Shown here: in pieces, positions 53,465 to 64,000 of the stretch | Layout of the letters: each line of letters begins with the position of its first letter | How positions within the stretch are numbered: position 1 is the stretch's first letter | Assembly: GCA_946902875.1 (NCBI GenBank) | Contig: OX336345.1 | Location: forward strand, 23,839,395 to 23,903,394 | DNA: 64,000 nt | Origin: Nematopogon swammerdamellus | Taxonomy: Eukaryota > Arthropoda > Insecta > Lepidoptera > Adelidae | Reading direction: 5' to 3' | Program-made: the position numbers and the translations under genes | Notes under the pieces: model-generated | Database searches by the model: none | The model's input: only the letters and a program-made list of their open reading frames with translations | Told to the model about the DNA's origin: nothing

Positions 53465-55850
53465 AAGTATGGGACACTCGTCCAAACAAACCAAATGAGC
53501 CCAAACTCGAGGGGGTTACTAGTAACGGTTAGAAAATTCCACTGTACACCTCCTGACTCCATCATCAGACCCTCGTCTCAAAGTGTATTGGTAGAAGTAT
53601 GGGACACTCGTCCAAACCAACCAAATGAGCCCAAACTTGAGGGGGTTACTAGTAACAGTTCAAGAGTTCCACTGTCCACCTCCTGACTCCATCATCAGAC
53701 CCTCGTCACAAAGTGTATTGGTAGAAGTATGGGACACTCGTCCAAACCAACCAAATGAGCCCAAACTTGAGGGGGTTACTAGTAACAGTTCAAGAGTTCC
53801 ACTGTACACCTCCAGACTCCATCATCAGACCCTCGTCACCAAATGTATTGGTAGAAGTATGGGACACTCGTCCAAACCAACCATATGAGCCCAAACTCGA
53901 GGGGGTTACTAGTAACAGTTCAAGAGTTCCACTGTACACCTCCAGACTCCATCATCAGACCCTCGTCACCAAATGTATTGGTAGAAGTATGGGACACTCG
54001 TCCAAACCAACCATATGAGCCCAAACTCGAGGGCATTACTAGTAACGGTTGAAGAGTTCCACTGTACACCTCCTGACTCCATCATCAGATTCTCGTCACC
54101 AAGTGTACTGGTAGAAGTATGGGACACTCGTCCAAACCAACCAAATGAGCCCAAACTGGAGGGGGTTACTAGTAACGGTTGAAGAGTTCCACTGTACACC
54201 TCCTGACTCCATCATCAGATTCTCGTCACCAAGTGTACTGGTAGAAGTATGGGACACTCGTCCAAACCAACCAAATGACCCCAAACTGGAGGGGGTTACT
54301 AGTAACGGTTGAAGAGTTCCACTGTCCACCTCCTGACTCCATCATGAGACCCTCGTCACCAAGTGTATTGGGAGAAGTATGGGACACTCGTCCAAACCAA
54401 CCATATGAGCCCAAACTCGAGGGGGTTACTAGTAACAGTTGAAGAGTTCCACTGTACACCTCCTGACTCCATCATCAAATCCTCGTCACCAAGTGTATTG
54501 GTAGAAGTATGGGACACTCGTCCAAACCAACCATATGAGCCTAAACTCGAGGGCGTTACTAGTAACGGTTGAAGAGTTCCACTGTCAACCTCCTGACTCC
54601 ATCATCAGATCCTCGTCACCAAGTGTACTGGTAGAAGTATGGGACACTCGTCCAAACCAACCAAATGAGCCCAAACTGGAGGGGGTTACTAGTAACGGTT
54701 GAAGAGTTCCACTGTACACCTCCTGACTCCATCATCAGACTCTCGTCACCAAGTGTACTGGTAGAAGTATGGGACACTCGTCCAAACCAACCAAATGAGC
54801 CCAAACTCGAGGGGGTTACTAGTAACGGTTGAAGAGTTCCACTGTACACCTCCTGACTCCATCATCAGATCCTCGTCACCAAGTGTATTGGTAGAAGTAT
54901 GGGACACTCGTCCAAACCAACCATATGAGCACAAACTCGAGGGGGTTACTAGTAACGGTTGAAGAGTTCCACTGCCCACCTCCTGACTCCATCATCAGAC
55001 CCTCGTCACCAAGTGTATTGGTAGAAGTATGGGATACTCGTCCAAACCAACGAAATGAATCCAAACTCGAGGGGGTTACTAGTAACGGTTGAAGAGTTCC
55101 ACTGTTCACCTCCTGACTCCATCATGAGACCCTCGTCACCAAGTGTATTGGTAGAAGTATGGGACACTCGTCCAAACCAACCAAATGAGCCCAAACTTGA
55201 GGGGGTTACTAGTAACAGTTCAAGAGTTCCACTGTCCACCTCCTGACTCCATCATGAGACCCTCGTCACCAAGTGTATTGGTAGAAGTATGGCACACTCG
55301 TCCAAACCAACCAAATGAGCCCAAACTTGAGGGGGTTACTAGTAACAGTTCAAGAGTTCCACTGTCCACCTCCTGACTCCATCATCAGACCCTCGTCACA
55401 AAGTGTATTGGTAGAAGTATGGGACACTCGTCCAAACCAACCAAATGAGCCCAAACTTGAGGGGGTTACTAGTAACAGTTCAAGAGTTCCACTGTACACC
55501 TCCAGACTCCATCATCAGACCCTCGTCACCAAGTGTATTGGTAGAAGTGCAGGGGGCAGGCTTAAAACCAGCCGCAACTACCTACTTGTTAGGTTTTGCA
55601 TCGTGCTGTGTCTGCTCCCTTTCAGCTAAAATATGTTGTTTTACATTTTTATAATCTTGTTTTGTATTTTATAGTTATAGTTTTGGCTGAATAAACGTTT
55701 TTTCTTTCTTTCTTTCTTTCAAGTATGGGACACTCGTCCAAACCAACCAAATGAGCCCAAACTCGAGGGGGTTACTAGTAACGGTTGAAGAGTTCCACTG
55801 TACACCTCCTGACTCCATCATCAGACCCTCGTTACCAAGTTGAAATTATC
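53465..55850. repeat. 130-bp tandem array, ~17 copies (minus), interrupted at 55549-55720
   Basis: Same unit as the other arrays. The order of subtypes largely mirrors that of 22980-25305. Confidence 0.93.
55549..55720 (+). mobile_element. 172-bp retroposon-like insertion with AATAAA and (CTTT)n tail
   Basis: Interrupts a 130-bp unit between gtagaagt and aagtatggg, duplicating aagt. It starts gcagggggcaggcttaaaac, carries aataaa at about 55690 and ends in ctttctttctttctttc. This fits a small retroposed transcript or SINE of unknown family. Confidence 0.6.
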
Positions 55851-56015
55851 ATAATATTGTATTGTCACGAGAACTCAATGTGTGTGCAAAGTTTCATAAA
55901 AATCGGTTCAGTAGAAGTAGTTGAAAAAGTTGTCGCAAGATTTGAAACAAAGATAGAAACAAAGCCACAAATATACGGAGTCAAGCTAAATAAAAGCGTT
56001 TAATAATAATAAAAC

Positions 56016-56504
56016 CGTTTAAAAATATACACAACTAGAAACATTCAATCCACTTGAATGTTTTCTGGAAATTGAAGTCATAGTTAATTTTTTCCAATTG
56101 AATTTTTCAAAATGCAGTTTTACCACATGGATGCTTTCTGTTAAAAAATAAGGAAAGATAATGAATTTGTGGGTTAGAAAATAGGATATAGCATTCCCAA
56201 TACTGACGTTAGGGTTGGATGGGTTCTGTTATATGAAAATTACGACTTTTTTGCTTCACAAAACACAAAAAAACATTTTTTGGTTATTTTGTGGGTTGGA
56301 TGCTGTCTGCTTAACTACGTCCGTTTTATGTTGATAACAATTTGTCTTGTACACAAGCTTGTTGTTGTGAGGAGGTTTAGGTTCGTGTTTTTTTGCAAAA
56401 TCAAAGCAATCTCACGTGTCCGAAATTGTGTTAGCATTTACAAATACCAACAAGAATTATTTGATGCAAAGCTATTTCCAGGTTATTTTCCCTAGATATC
56501 AGTG
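56016..56504. other. Unassigned sequence
   Basis: AT-rich; nothing recognised. Confidence 0.4.
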
Positions 56505-56670
56505 GAGGGGGAAGGACGGTAGGAAGGGAGGTAGGGGGGAGGGGGGGGGGGAGGGAGGGAGGAGGCTGGATAGGGAAGGTAGGGAGGTGGAGGGGATAGA
56601 TGGGGAGAGAGGGATGGAGGGGAGGTAATAACGGGGAAGTGGAACTGTAGGGATGGAAGGAGGGGGAGTG
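56505..56670. repeat. Purine-rich (GGGA)n tract
   Basis: Almost uninterrupted G/A on the plus strand, including a G12 run. Confidence 0.85.
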
Positions 56671-57235
56671 CGTTTAAATCGACAGCGGGCGAGCGAGCGA
56701 AGCCGCGGGCAACAGAACAACAGCTACATCCTGCCGGCCGCGTACGTAGCTGAGTTTCGTTACTGGTTGCGGAGGTAGGTATTGGAGGAGAGATGTGCAT
56801 GAGATAGAATGGATGTACATAAGTATGTAGGTATGTAGGTACCTATGTACATATAAGATGAGTGGGTTGTCTGTCATCCGTCGAGCTCCCAGTGGTACCT
56901 ACCTACCTACTGGTACACTGGAGCGGAGGAGCTACTTTTTGCGGAGATTCGCTCTCGCTCGCCTGTTCAGCCTGCTGGCCCACATTCCTCTCTAATGATT
57001 GCGAGCATCCAGGCTCGCAGGCTCGCAGCGTAGCCTTACCGAGAGAGAGTAGAGGAGCTGCGCGCGCGACGTGTCACTCACTCCTACTTGCTAGGCAGCT
57101 GTATAGAGAGAGAGAGAGAGTAGATAGCTATTATATTTAGAGCTAGCTTTTGCCCGCACCTTGCTCGCTTCTAATCAGGTTATCGAAAATACTGAGTAGG
57201 TAATTCACATAAGTATTATTTTTCCACAAATCATA
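56671..57235. other. Unassigned sequence
   Basis: Contains gcgggcgagcgagcgaagcc, a common string in lepidopteran repeats. A short (GA)n lies at 57104-57121. No gene recognised. Confidence 0.35.
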
Positions 57236-57339
57236 CACATGAAGGAAAGCACCGACATGACACTTAGTTCACATGGGATAACATCACGGATGTTGTAGGC
57301 GATGATTTAGACAACCGTGCCAGTTTCCATAAAAAAAAG
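57236..57339 (+). mobile_element. SINE 3' fragment
   Basis: Last ~100 bases of the SINE body (gaaggaaagcaccgacatga, acatcacggatgttgtaggc) and A-tail. Confidence 0.75.
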
Positions 57340-57725
57340 CCTCAGGTGCACTCCGGGAGTGCCGGCGGAAGTGAAAACAACACCGTAACATTGCTTAAAA
57401 AAAAAAATTTATAAGTTTTAAGTTTATTTATAACGAAGGTTTAAAAAAAAAAAATTATGAAATAAAAAAAAATTAGGAAATTAAAAAAAAAAATTATGAA
57501 AAAAAAGTTTATTAAAAAAAAATTAAAAAAATTCTAAAAAAAAATTTATGTTAAATTTAGTAGAACGGACAGACATGCATTTGTTACGGAACCCTACATT
57601 CATTTTGCATAACTTAGTAGATTGGACAGACATAAACGTGTTACGGAACCCTACTTTTATTATAAAATAACCGTCGGAGGACCTTGGTTGAAAATTGTAA
57701 AATTTAGTAAAACGGACAGACATGC

Positions 57726-58380
57726 ATTTTTTAAATTTTTTTTTTATTTTTTATGGGAAGCATGACATATGGCGCGCGCCAGACTAACGCAGAGGTGTAG
57801 TCCGACGGCGCCCACGGGCATTCGGATATTACGGGGGCTGCGAATACCATGTCGGCCGGCTAGGTGCACCTTCACATTATGTTTGAAGGATCCCAGACTG
57901 TACATTAGAGGAAAAGATGCAGGTGGGAGTGCATTCCACATGTTGGCAACCCTGTAAATAAAGGATTTACAGGATCGATTTGTCCTAAGTGGGGGGATAT
58001 CGACAGTGTGTGGATGCATTCCCAACCTGTTGCGTGTGGAACGATGGTAGAATGGGGATGGAGGGATCGCATCGTGCAGCTCCTTGGAACACTCTCCGTG
58101 GTACAGGCGATAGAACACACACAAAGATCCAACGTCCCTGCGGAGTTGTAGGGTCTCTAAGTTCCGAGATACCTCGGGGTCGTTAACGAGGCGTACAGCG
58201 CGACGCTGAATCGAGTCTAAGGAGCCGAGCAAGTATTTTGCGGATCCGTCCCACAGAAGCGAACAGTACTCCACGCATGAGCGAATCTGCGCTTTATAAA
58301 GCAGCAGTTTTTGGCTCGGCGTAAAGTACTGGCGCACCTTGTTGAGGACACCCAGCTTCCTTGAGGCATTTGTCACGGAA
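57726..58380 (-). mobile_element. 5'-truncated Jockey-like LINE insertion
   Basis: The poly(A) side is the T-rich stretch at 57726-57755. The short sequence gcattt occurs on both sides (57576 context and 58369-58374), fitting a target-site duplication. Only about 650 bases of the 3' end were copied. Confidence 0.75.
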
Positions 58381-58388
58381 CCCTTCAT
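57744..58388 (-). pseudogene. C-terminal domain of LINE ORF2 (214 aa), 5'-truncated
   Basis: Covers the post-RT region of Jockey-type ORF2: NASRKLGVLNKVRQYFTPSQ, YKAQIRSCVEYCSLLWDG, LDSIQRRAVRLV, then RTNRSCKSFIYRVANMWNAL and SLGSFKHNVKVHL. There are no stops or frameshifts, so the insertion is fairly young. The reverse transcriptase and endonuclease domains are absent. The first codons come from the target repeat, not from the LINE. Related minus-strand pieces lie at 39018, 61556 and 62988. Confidence 0.85.
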
Positions 58389-58560
58389 TCATTTTGCAGA
58401 ACTTAGTAGAATGGACAGACATAAACGTGTTACCGAACCCTACTTAACAGTTGCACTCCGGGAATGCCGGCAGATCCCGTGGCACTCTAACTTAACCCTT
58501 AATGCAATGACTTAAGGTTTCATTTTAAAAATGACGCTGACGAGACACCGCGACGGTGTC

Positions 58561-58670
58561 GCGAGTTATACATTTTTACCCGACTACGGCGAAGCCAACA
58601 GGAGGGTAATGTGTTTAGCCTGAATGTTTGTATGTATGTATGTATGTATGTATGTATGTATGTATGAGGG
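58561..58670. repeat. 'cccgactacggcgaagcc' repeat and (GTAT)n
   Basis: acccgactacggcgaagcca followed by about ten GTAT units. An inverted counterpart is at 63820-63916. Confidence 0.85.
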
Positions 58671-59345
58671 TTAGAAAGAGCGTAGCGCCTAGAAGAAGCG
58701 TCGATTCGCAATGAAAGATATACCAAAATGTTCTAGAACATCGCGAAATTGACATAGGATAGGTTAGTACTCAATCTTAATAACGAATTTGTGAAAATCA
58801 GCAAAAAATAATCACGTACATAGAAGGGAAGACGGGACGGCCATTTGTTTACATGCAAACGTCAACTGGCAAAGAGAATATAACCACTCAACGTCAACTG
58901 GATGCAGGGGGATCTTAGTTTTCATTGTGGATGGCGACATCTAGAGTTTGGTTGCCTGTCCAAAGAGTATTGTACTCTCAGATCAGGAAAAGAATTGTCA
59001 GGAGGTCCGGTTAGGTCTGTGGGTAAGGTGGTCTGTGGTTCTGTTGGGCAAACCATCTCTAGTCTGTCAACTCTGGGACAGTAATCTGTGTTGGGGGCAA
59101 AGAGGATATAACCACTGTGTTGGGGGGTTACTATGACAACCATCTTTGTTGACGTCAGTTTGGAAAATAATGGAATTTATGATAGGTACATAAAATGCAA
59201 CTAGCTCATTTATTCTACATTGTGGCAGAGCGGTCAGCGTTATTTCACAAGTGAGAAGTACATGATTATAACAAAGAGATGATACGTCATTGGATTATAA
59301 CGGCTCACAGGAAGAGCGATTCGGAGAAGGTAATGTTCTCACGAA
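58671..59345. other. Unassigned sequence
   Basis: A short direct repeat, gcaaagagaatataaccact (58869) and gcaaagaggatataaccact (59096), is visible. No gene recognised. Confidence 0.4.
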
Positions 59346-59537
59346 TTGAGAAGCCTGAAGGATTTGTTGACACAATTCACATCTCTTGATCAATATGAAG
59401 AAGTCAGAATTTTAAGTCAATGGAAGAAGTATTACAACAATTTGATAAATATCTTCATGCCGAAGAAAAACGTTGTATTCGAAAGATATAAGTTCAATTC
59501 TCTTGAACAGAAACGCAAAGGTCATTTATTCCTATAA
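59346..59537 (+). pseudogene. Possible LTR-retrotransposon gag fragment
   Basis: A 63-codon frame with LDQYEEVRILSQWKKYY and MPKKNVVFERYKFNSLEQ. The string P-K/R-K-N-V-x-x-E-R-x-K-F-x-x-x-x-Q recalls the capsid region of Ty3/gypsy-type Gag. The frame stops where Gag would continue, and no LTRs, protease or RT are nearby, so this is a relic at best. Confidence 0.4.
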
Positions 59538-59734
59538 ACAGCGCAAATGTACTACATTTAAACATAAAACAAATCATATGTAATGTGTATATTTATGTAA
59601 ATGGTTTAATAAAATACCAATCCGAATTTTATATTTATAAGAGTGTACTCATATACTCCAAGTAAAAGCCCAATAATAACTTAATAATTTAAACTTCTTT
59701 CTTTAAGACCTGTAAGCATCTCTCCCCGTGTATG

Positions 59735-60086
59735 GCGTAAAAGGCGACTAAAGGATATGACCCCCTTCTTATATTACTAGGTGGTAGGGTTTAACCCGCC
59801 CGGGTTGGTACCACCGCACTGAATGAAAGGTGGGTCAAAACGGCTATGTAAATAGTTTGCGCTTTCCGTCCAGTTCAGTGTAGCCGGCACGACCGAAGGG
59901 AAGGCTGACGTGGCACCAAGTTCACCCGGTGTTATGGTCTGACATCACGGATGTTGTAGGTGATGCACCCATGGAGTTGTTCCCCAACTCCATGGATGTA
60001 CCCAAAGACAGCCCCTTTTAATCTCTTTGGATGTACCCAAAGACATTAAACCCACGATGTACCCAACCGTGTCAGTTACCATAAAA
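59735..60086 (+). mobile_element. SINE body in the left foldback arm
   Basis: aggtggtagggtttaacccg to the A-tail, with an internal ~90-base insertion containing two copies of atgtacccaaagaca. Confidence 0.8.
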
Positions 60087-60904
60087 AAACCCGACTACGT
60101 AAAAGCTAATTATGAAAATCGTTTAAATAAAAAAAAAATAGTTATAAAAAACTAAAACCCGTCTACGAAAAAGCAAATTATGAAAATAGTTTAACTATAA
60201 CTAAAAATAACAAAATAATGTTTTCCATATAATTTATCAGATACAGCATTTCTCTTTTTATATTGATTTTACCTTAGCACTAACTCTATAAATTTTGATA
60301 AATTTATTATTTTTAACGTTCTAAATATAGAGCCGTGGTCGGGCGTTCTTCGTTCAACAAGAGAAGTGAGGCCATCGTCGTGCATTATTAGAGCGCGGAA
60401 CTTAGGACGGCCATCGCCATTGTGTCATACTGGCATCTTTTTGTAAGATCAGTCAGAGCCAATCTAAAATTATTATAAGTAGATACATAGGTACATACCG
60501 AACGTCAACGGCTATAATGCACAACGAGACGGTCTCACTTGTCTTGTTGAACGAAGAACGCCCGACCACGGCTCTATATTTAGAACGTTAAAAATAATAA
60601 ATTTATCAAAATTTATAGAGTTAGTGCTAAGGTAAAATCAATATAAAAAGAGAAATGCTGTATCTGATAAATTATATGGAAAACATTATTTTGTTATTTT
60701 TAGTTATAGTTAAACTATTTTCATAATTTGCTTTTTCGTAGACGGGTTTTAGTTTTTTATAACTATTTTTTTTTTATTTAAACGATTTTCATAATTAGCT
60801 TTTACGTAGTCGGGTTTTAGTTTTTTATAACTTATTTTTTTTTATTTTAGGCTTTTTTAAAAACTGTTTGCATACTTTAAATGTTGTATGTAACTCGTAT
60901 ATTG

Positions 60905-61140
60905 ATTTTTTTTATGGAATCTGACACATCACCTACAGGCTACAACATCCGTGATGTCAGCCCATAACATAACACCGGGTGAACTTGGTGCCACGTCAGT
61001 GCTTCCCTTCGGTCGTACCGGCTACACTAAATACATAGCCGTTTCTACCGACCTTTCATTCAGTGCGGTGCGGTGGTACCAACACGGGCGGGTTAAACCC
61101 TACCACCTAGTATTATATGAAGGAAGTCATATCCCTTAGT
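60905..61140 (-). mobile_element. SINE body in the right foldback arm
   Basis: Complement of the SINE body, lacking the head. Confidence 0.8.
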
Positions 61141-61206
61141 CTCCTTTTACGACATACACGGGGAGAGATACAGTGTGGCTATTCTTTTATATAAGTACCG
61201 GCTTGA

Positions 61207-61549
61207 TACTATCCGTCCGTTTATTTGTCGTGATCTCTATTTGAAACTAAAGTTTTCTGCAAATAGCGCATGAGTGAGTACCTACATATATATACAAATT
61301 ATGTATAGTTGAACGATGTATAGTCTTGAAGTAAAATGAAAAGTCAGTCAGAGCAAGACCGAAGACTGAGCTGTGTAAGTACACGATTTTCTTTGTCTAT
61401 GTAAGTAAATATATCTGGCTGGGGTGAAGCGGATTCGGGAAGTAAGTAAACCAATCAGTTCAAGGCCGAAGACCGAGGGAGGTTTCAGGTTGTAGATAGT
61501 TGAATAATGTACTCACTCGAAGCAGGTAAGCCACTAAGGCGAGGCCAAA
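61207..61549. other. Unassigned sequence
   Basis: No gene recognised. Possibly related to 'aaggccgaagaccgag'-type lepidopteran repeats. Confidence 0.35.
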
Positions 61550-61555
61550 GCTACT

Positions 61556-62110
61556 GATATTATTTTTATAGTAAGCGCGACATGTGGCGCCGAGCCACCC
61601 ATAAGGTGTCTAGCGATGCCCATGGACATTCGGTAGCATGCGGAGGCTGCGAATGCCATGCCGGCCTGACAGGTGCCCAGGTTGAAGGACCCGAGACTGT
61701 ACTTGGGGGAAAATATTTCTCTCTGTTTGTATTTCAACAGGCTCTGATTTAGCTATGTATTCCTACGGAGTTGCAGTGGTTTTAGATCGCGGGACATTTG
61801 GGAGTCACCTACTATTCGCACGGCTCGACGCTGGATCGAGTCCAGAGGCGCCAGCTGGTATTTGACTGAGCCATCCCATAGGTGCGAGCAGTACCGAATC
61901 TGCGATTTATACGGCCTTGCCCTCGATGTCACGCCGGAAGTTTAGATCGTGCGAAAACTCGACTCGGAGGACCCCGAGGTGGTCGCAAAATTTAAGTGAC
62001 GTGCCTTGGTAGGAAGGAGCTGGTGTGAACGCCGCTCTCTTCGCACTGAACGCGCAAACTTGTATCTTGGAGGTATTTAACTTGAACAACTTGCTACGGC
62101 CCATTCGGAA
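61556..62110 (-). pseudogene. Jockey-like LINE ORF2 3' fragment, decayed
   Basis: From high to low coordinate: LFKLNTSKIQVCAFSAKR and CDHLGVLRVEFSHDLNFR, then in other frames the DSIQRRAVRIV-like stretch, and KYSLGSFNLGTCQAG near 61680. An internal deletion and several frameshifts are evident. Confidence 0.75.
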
Positions 62111-62177
62111 ATAGAGCCGAGTGTTTGCTCAAGTTCAGACACAAGTCTTCGCCTCTTCTTATCCACATCCCGCCTAG

Positions 62178-62500
62178 TTGAAGGGTAACTGGTGTAGAAC
62201 CCTTGTTCCGTACTCGTGTATGTATAACAATGATATGTTGCCCCCTGAATGCTACGCCCACGCCTTCAACGTTAGCAAGGCTCAGTGCTGCGCATTATCT
62301 GCGAAGGTCGATTTGAAGGTCCTTTTGCTTTCCAAGCCAGTTTCTAAGTCAGCGTCATACCTGTCTGGAAGCACCTGAACCTCCTGGGCACCGCCATTTC
62401 CAAAGACGTAGGTTTCCGGCAACTAATCGAGTCTAGCGCTAAAACTGCACCCAGAAAATTGGGAATACTTTTTCGCAATCGGCGGTTCTTCTCTTCCACA
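62178..62500 (+). pseudogene. LINE ORF2 fragment in opposite orientation
   Basis: FNVSKAQCCALSAKVDL and, after a frame change, LLGTAISKDVGFRQLIES and KTAPRKLGIL. This is the same RT-to-C-terminal region as in the minus-strand fragments next door, but plus-strand and more diverged. Confidence 0.7.
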
Positions 62501-62572
62501 ATATCCCGCTTAGCTGAAGGGTAACTTGCATCCGAAAATATTGCAGGTATTAGGTATATTTAATGTACCTAC

Positions 62573-62945
62573 CTTTTTTTTTTATGGAAACTTGACACGG
62601 TTGGCTACATCACCTACAACATCCGTGATGTCAGCCCATAACACCGGGTGAACTAGGTGCCATGTCAGTGCTTCCCTTCATTTCGCGCCGGCTACACTGA
62701 ACTGGACGGAAAACACGAACTATTTACATAGCCGTTTCGACTGACGTTTCGCTCAGTGCGGTGGTACCAACCCGGCCGGGATAAACCCTACCACCTAGTA
62801 AGGTCGGCGGTCATCCATCCAATAACTGACCGCACCATTAAGCTGCCGAGGCTGACGATCCCTTAGTGGACTTTTACGACATGCGACGGGGAGAGATGCA
62901 GTGGGGTTATTCTTTTTAAGTACCGACCCTACACGGTACACCTAC
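62573..62945 (-). mobile_element. SINE copy
   Basis: Complement of the full body. The head is shortened (gaccgcaccattaagctgcc), and the associated ttttacgacatgcgacgggg tail follows. Confidence 0.83.
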
Positions 62946-62987
62946 ACTACATATTATGCTTACACTAGGTACCTACATGGACATTTA

Positions 62988-63325
62988 ATTTTTTTTTTTT
63001 TTTTTTTTTTTTATTATTAGCTCGACATATGGCGCCGAGGCACCTATAAGGTGTCTAACGGCGCCCATGGACATTCGGTCGTATTCGGGGGTTGCGAATG
63101 CCATGCCGGCCTGACAGATGCCCATTCACGCCCCTCTTGAAGGACCCGAGACTGTACTTGGGGGGAAATATATGAGCAGGGAGAGCGTTCCAGAGTTTAC
63201 CAGTTCTGTACAGGAAAGATCTGCAGAATCGATTGGTACGCATGCGCGGTAAGTCCAGCGTATATGGATGCAATCCCTGCCCAGTGCGCGTGGTGCGGAG
63301 GTGGAAAGGGGACGGCGGGATCGCG
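62988..63325 (-). mobile_element. Jockey-like LINE 3' fragment with T26 tail
   Basis: The minus strand encodes LDLPRMRTNRFCRSFLYRTG, KYSLGSFKRGVNGHLSGRHG and IRNP, in one 72-codon frame preceded by a shifted frame. The long oligo-T at 62988-63012 is the poly(A) tail. Confidence 0.8.
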
Positions 63326-63819
63326 TTAAACCATTTAATACCAATTTATTTTAGCATAGTACTGTATCTAATAATAATATTATATATCTATATAAAATTT
63401 GCGGTAGATCAGTGAGTAAGTATGTAGGTATATTACCAACAATACCATGTCGCTTCTTCGCGTCGTCGTCGCGCGTGGGTGGGGGCGCGCGGCGCGGGGC
63501 GCGGGCGACCACGGTTCATCGCGAATAATCGCGATTCATACATACATTCGCTACACATTTTGCTCTATTTCTCTGTACACATAAGTTTAATAGATAGCAA
63601 AGTATATATTTTCGGAATCGTAGTTTAATTATCTTTAATTTGATACCCCACTCAATATATTTTGAAAAAATAATTTGACATTTTGACGCCGTGCGTCCGC
63701 CATTTTGAATTTTGAAAATTGTTATATAGCCTATGACACTCCCGTGAATAAGACGAATCCAATAGCACAAGAATTATTCAAATCGGTCCAGTACTTTAGG
63801 CTGTAGAGTGGAATATAGA
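63326..63819. other. Unassigned sequence
   Basis: Short GC-rich stretch at 63460-63520; otherwise AT-rich. aatcggtccagtacttt (63781) also occurs in the TTAA MITE at 26103, which suggests a MITE-like fragment. Confidence 0.35.
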
Positions 63820-63916
63820 TAGTCACATACATACATACATACATACATACATACATACATACATACACGCCAAACTCATAACCCTTCCTTTTTTGGCTTC
63901 GCCGTAGTCGGGTAAA
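63820..63916. repeat. (ACAT)n and 'ggcttcgccgtagtcgggt' repeat end
   Basis: About ten ACAT units, then cttttttggcttcgccgtag, inverted relative to 58561-58670. Confidence 0.88.
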
Positions 63917-64000
63917 AAAAGAGTTATATTGCTATTTCTGTGGATAATTTGTTTCTCATAATAATTTTTTTCAGATCTGTACCGCAGGTGCCAATAAATT

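Larger units (their letters stand above)
52638..56015 (-). mobile_element. Helitron-derived element D with 130-bp array and helicase remnant
   Basis: Reverse-oriented counterpart of element B. From low to high coordinate it holds the aaacggttttatt end, the conserved 3' region with a local palindrome (52820-52950), the helicase remnant, the 130-bp array (53465-55850) and the conserved subterminal region (55850-55985), ending aataaaaccgttt (about 56003-56015). A 172-bp insertion interrupts the array. Confidence 0.78.
57340..58560. repeat. Dispersed repeat 'gttccgtaacacg', copy 2, split by a LINE
   Basis: Inverted relative to 31925-32225. Parts at 57340-57725 and 58381-58560 are continuous once the LINE insertion is removed. 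A-rich expansions occupy 57390-57550. Confidence 0.75.
59712..61206. repeat. ~1.5-kb foldback with SINEs in both arms
   Basis: Left arm 59712-60360: gtaagcatctctccccgtgt, SINE body (+), then acccgactacgtaaaagcta and about 270 bases. Right arm 60540-61206 is its reverse complement in the same order, with a SINE body (-) at the outer side. The inner ~280-bp arms are nearly perfect; the SINE parts are more diverged. The loop (60361-60539) is unique. The left SINE has an extra ~90 bases with catggagttgttccccaact. Confidence 0.85.

Overview
This is eukaryotic, arthropod-type DNA, most likely from a moth or butterfly (Lepidoptera). The reasons are the density of small foldback elements, the recurring 'accgacttcc' and 'cccgactac(ggcgaagcc)' dispersed repeats, Jockey-like LINE 3' ends, a tRNA/5S-type SINE present in about ten pieces, and Helitron-related elements. 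Family assignments come from recognising motifs in the reading frames; no database search was possible. I see no complete host gene. One short GC-rich terminal exon candidate (1502-1684) is the only plausible host coding sequence. Almost everything else is mobile or tandemly repeated DNA.

Layout. 0-2.3 kb: microsatellites, a six-copy 86-bp tandem array, then the candidate terminal exon, whose 3' end has expanded into a 139-bp minisatellite. 2.8-7.6 kb: several MITEs (TA-target, hAT-type, foldback) and nested inverted repeats. 7.6-10.6 kb: a decayed minus-strand LINE (endonuclease, linker, reverse transcriptase) that has lost the RT catalytic core. 10.7-15.8 kb: a DNA element with roughly 390-bp terminal inverted repeats carrying a broken orphan gene with a PIN-nuclease-like motif. 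A young Copia element with identical 131-bp LTRs and no RT/RNase H is nested inside it. 16-22.8 kb: a 121-bp tandem array, a SINE, a 1.08-kb TIR element, the first of four Helitron-derived elements with 130-bp repeat arrays, a palindromic MITE and a hAT MITE. 22.8-26.5 kb: the second 130-bp-array element, ending in a Helitron helicase remnant, and a TTAA-flanked MITE. 26.5-30.6 kb: a TIR element dotted with a repeated 15-bp motif, a GC-rich region, a 118-bp minisatellite and a TIR element with a transposase C-terminal relic. 30.9-42 kb: dispersed repeats, foldbacks, poly-G tracts, minisatellites, SINEs and a LINE tail.

42.6-49.8 kb holds the best-preserved unit, a near-autonomous Helitron. 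ORF1 combines an in-phase 19-residue coding minisatellite, a DUF6570-like Cys domain, a putative C76-type (herpesvirus-tegument-like) cysteine peptidase and the HUH Rep nuclease. ORF2 is the PIF1-type helicase, one frameshift downstream. Rep would nick and join the ends while the helicase unwinds during rolling-circle transposition; the role of the peptidase is unknown. 49.8-56 kb repeats, in inverted orientation, elements seen at 22.8-31.7 kb. 56-64 kb holds G-rich tracts, LINE 3' fragments, a gag relic and a 1.5-kb near-perfect foldback with SINEs in both arms.
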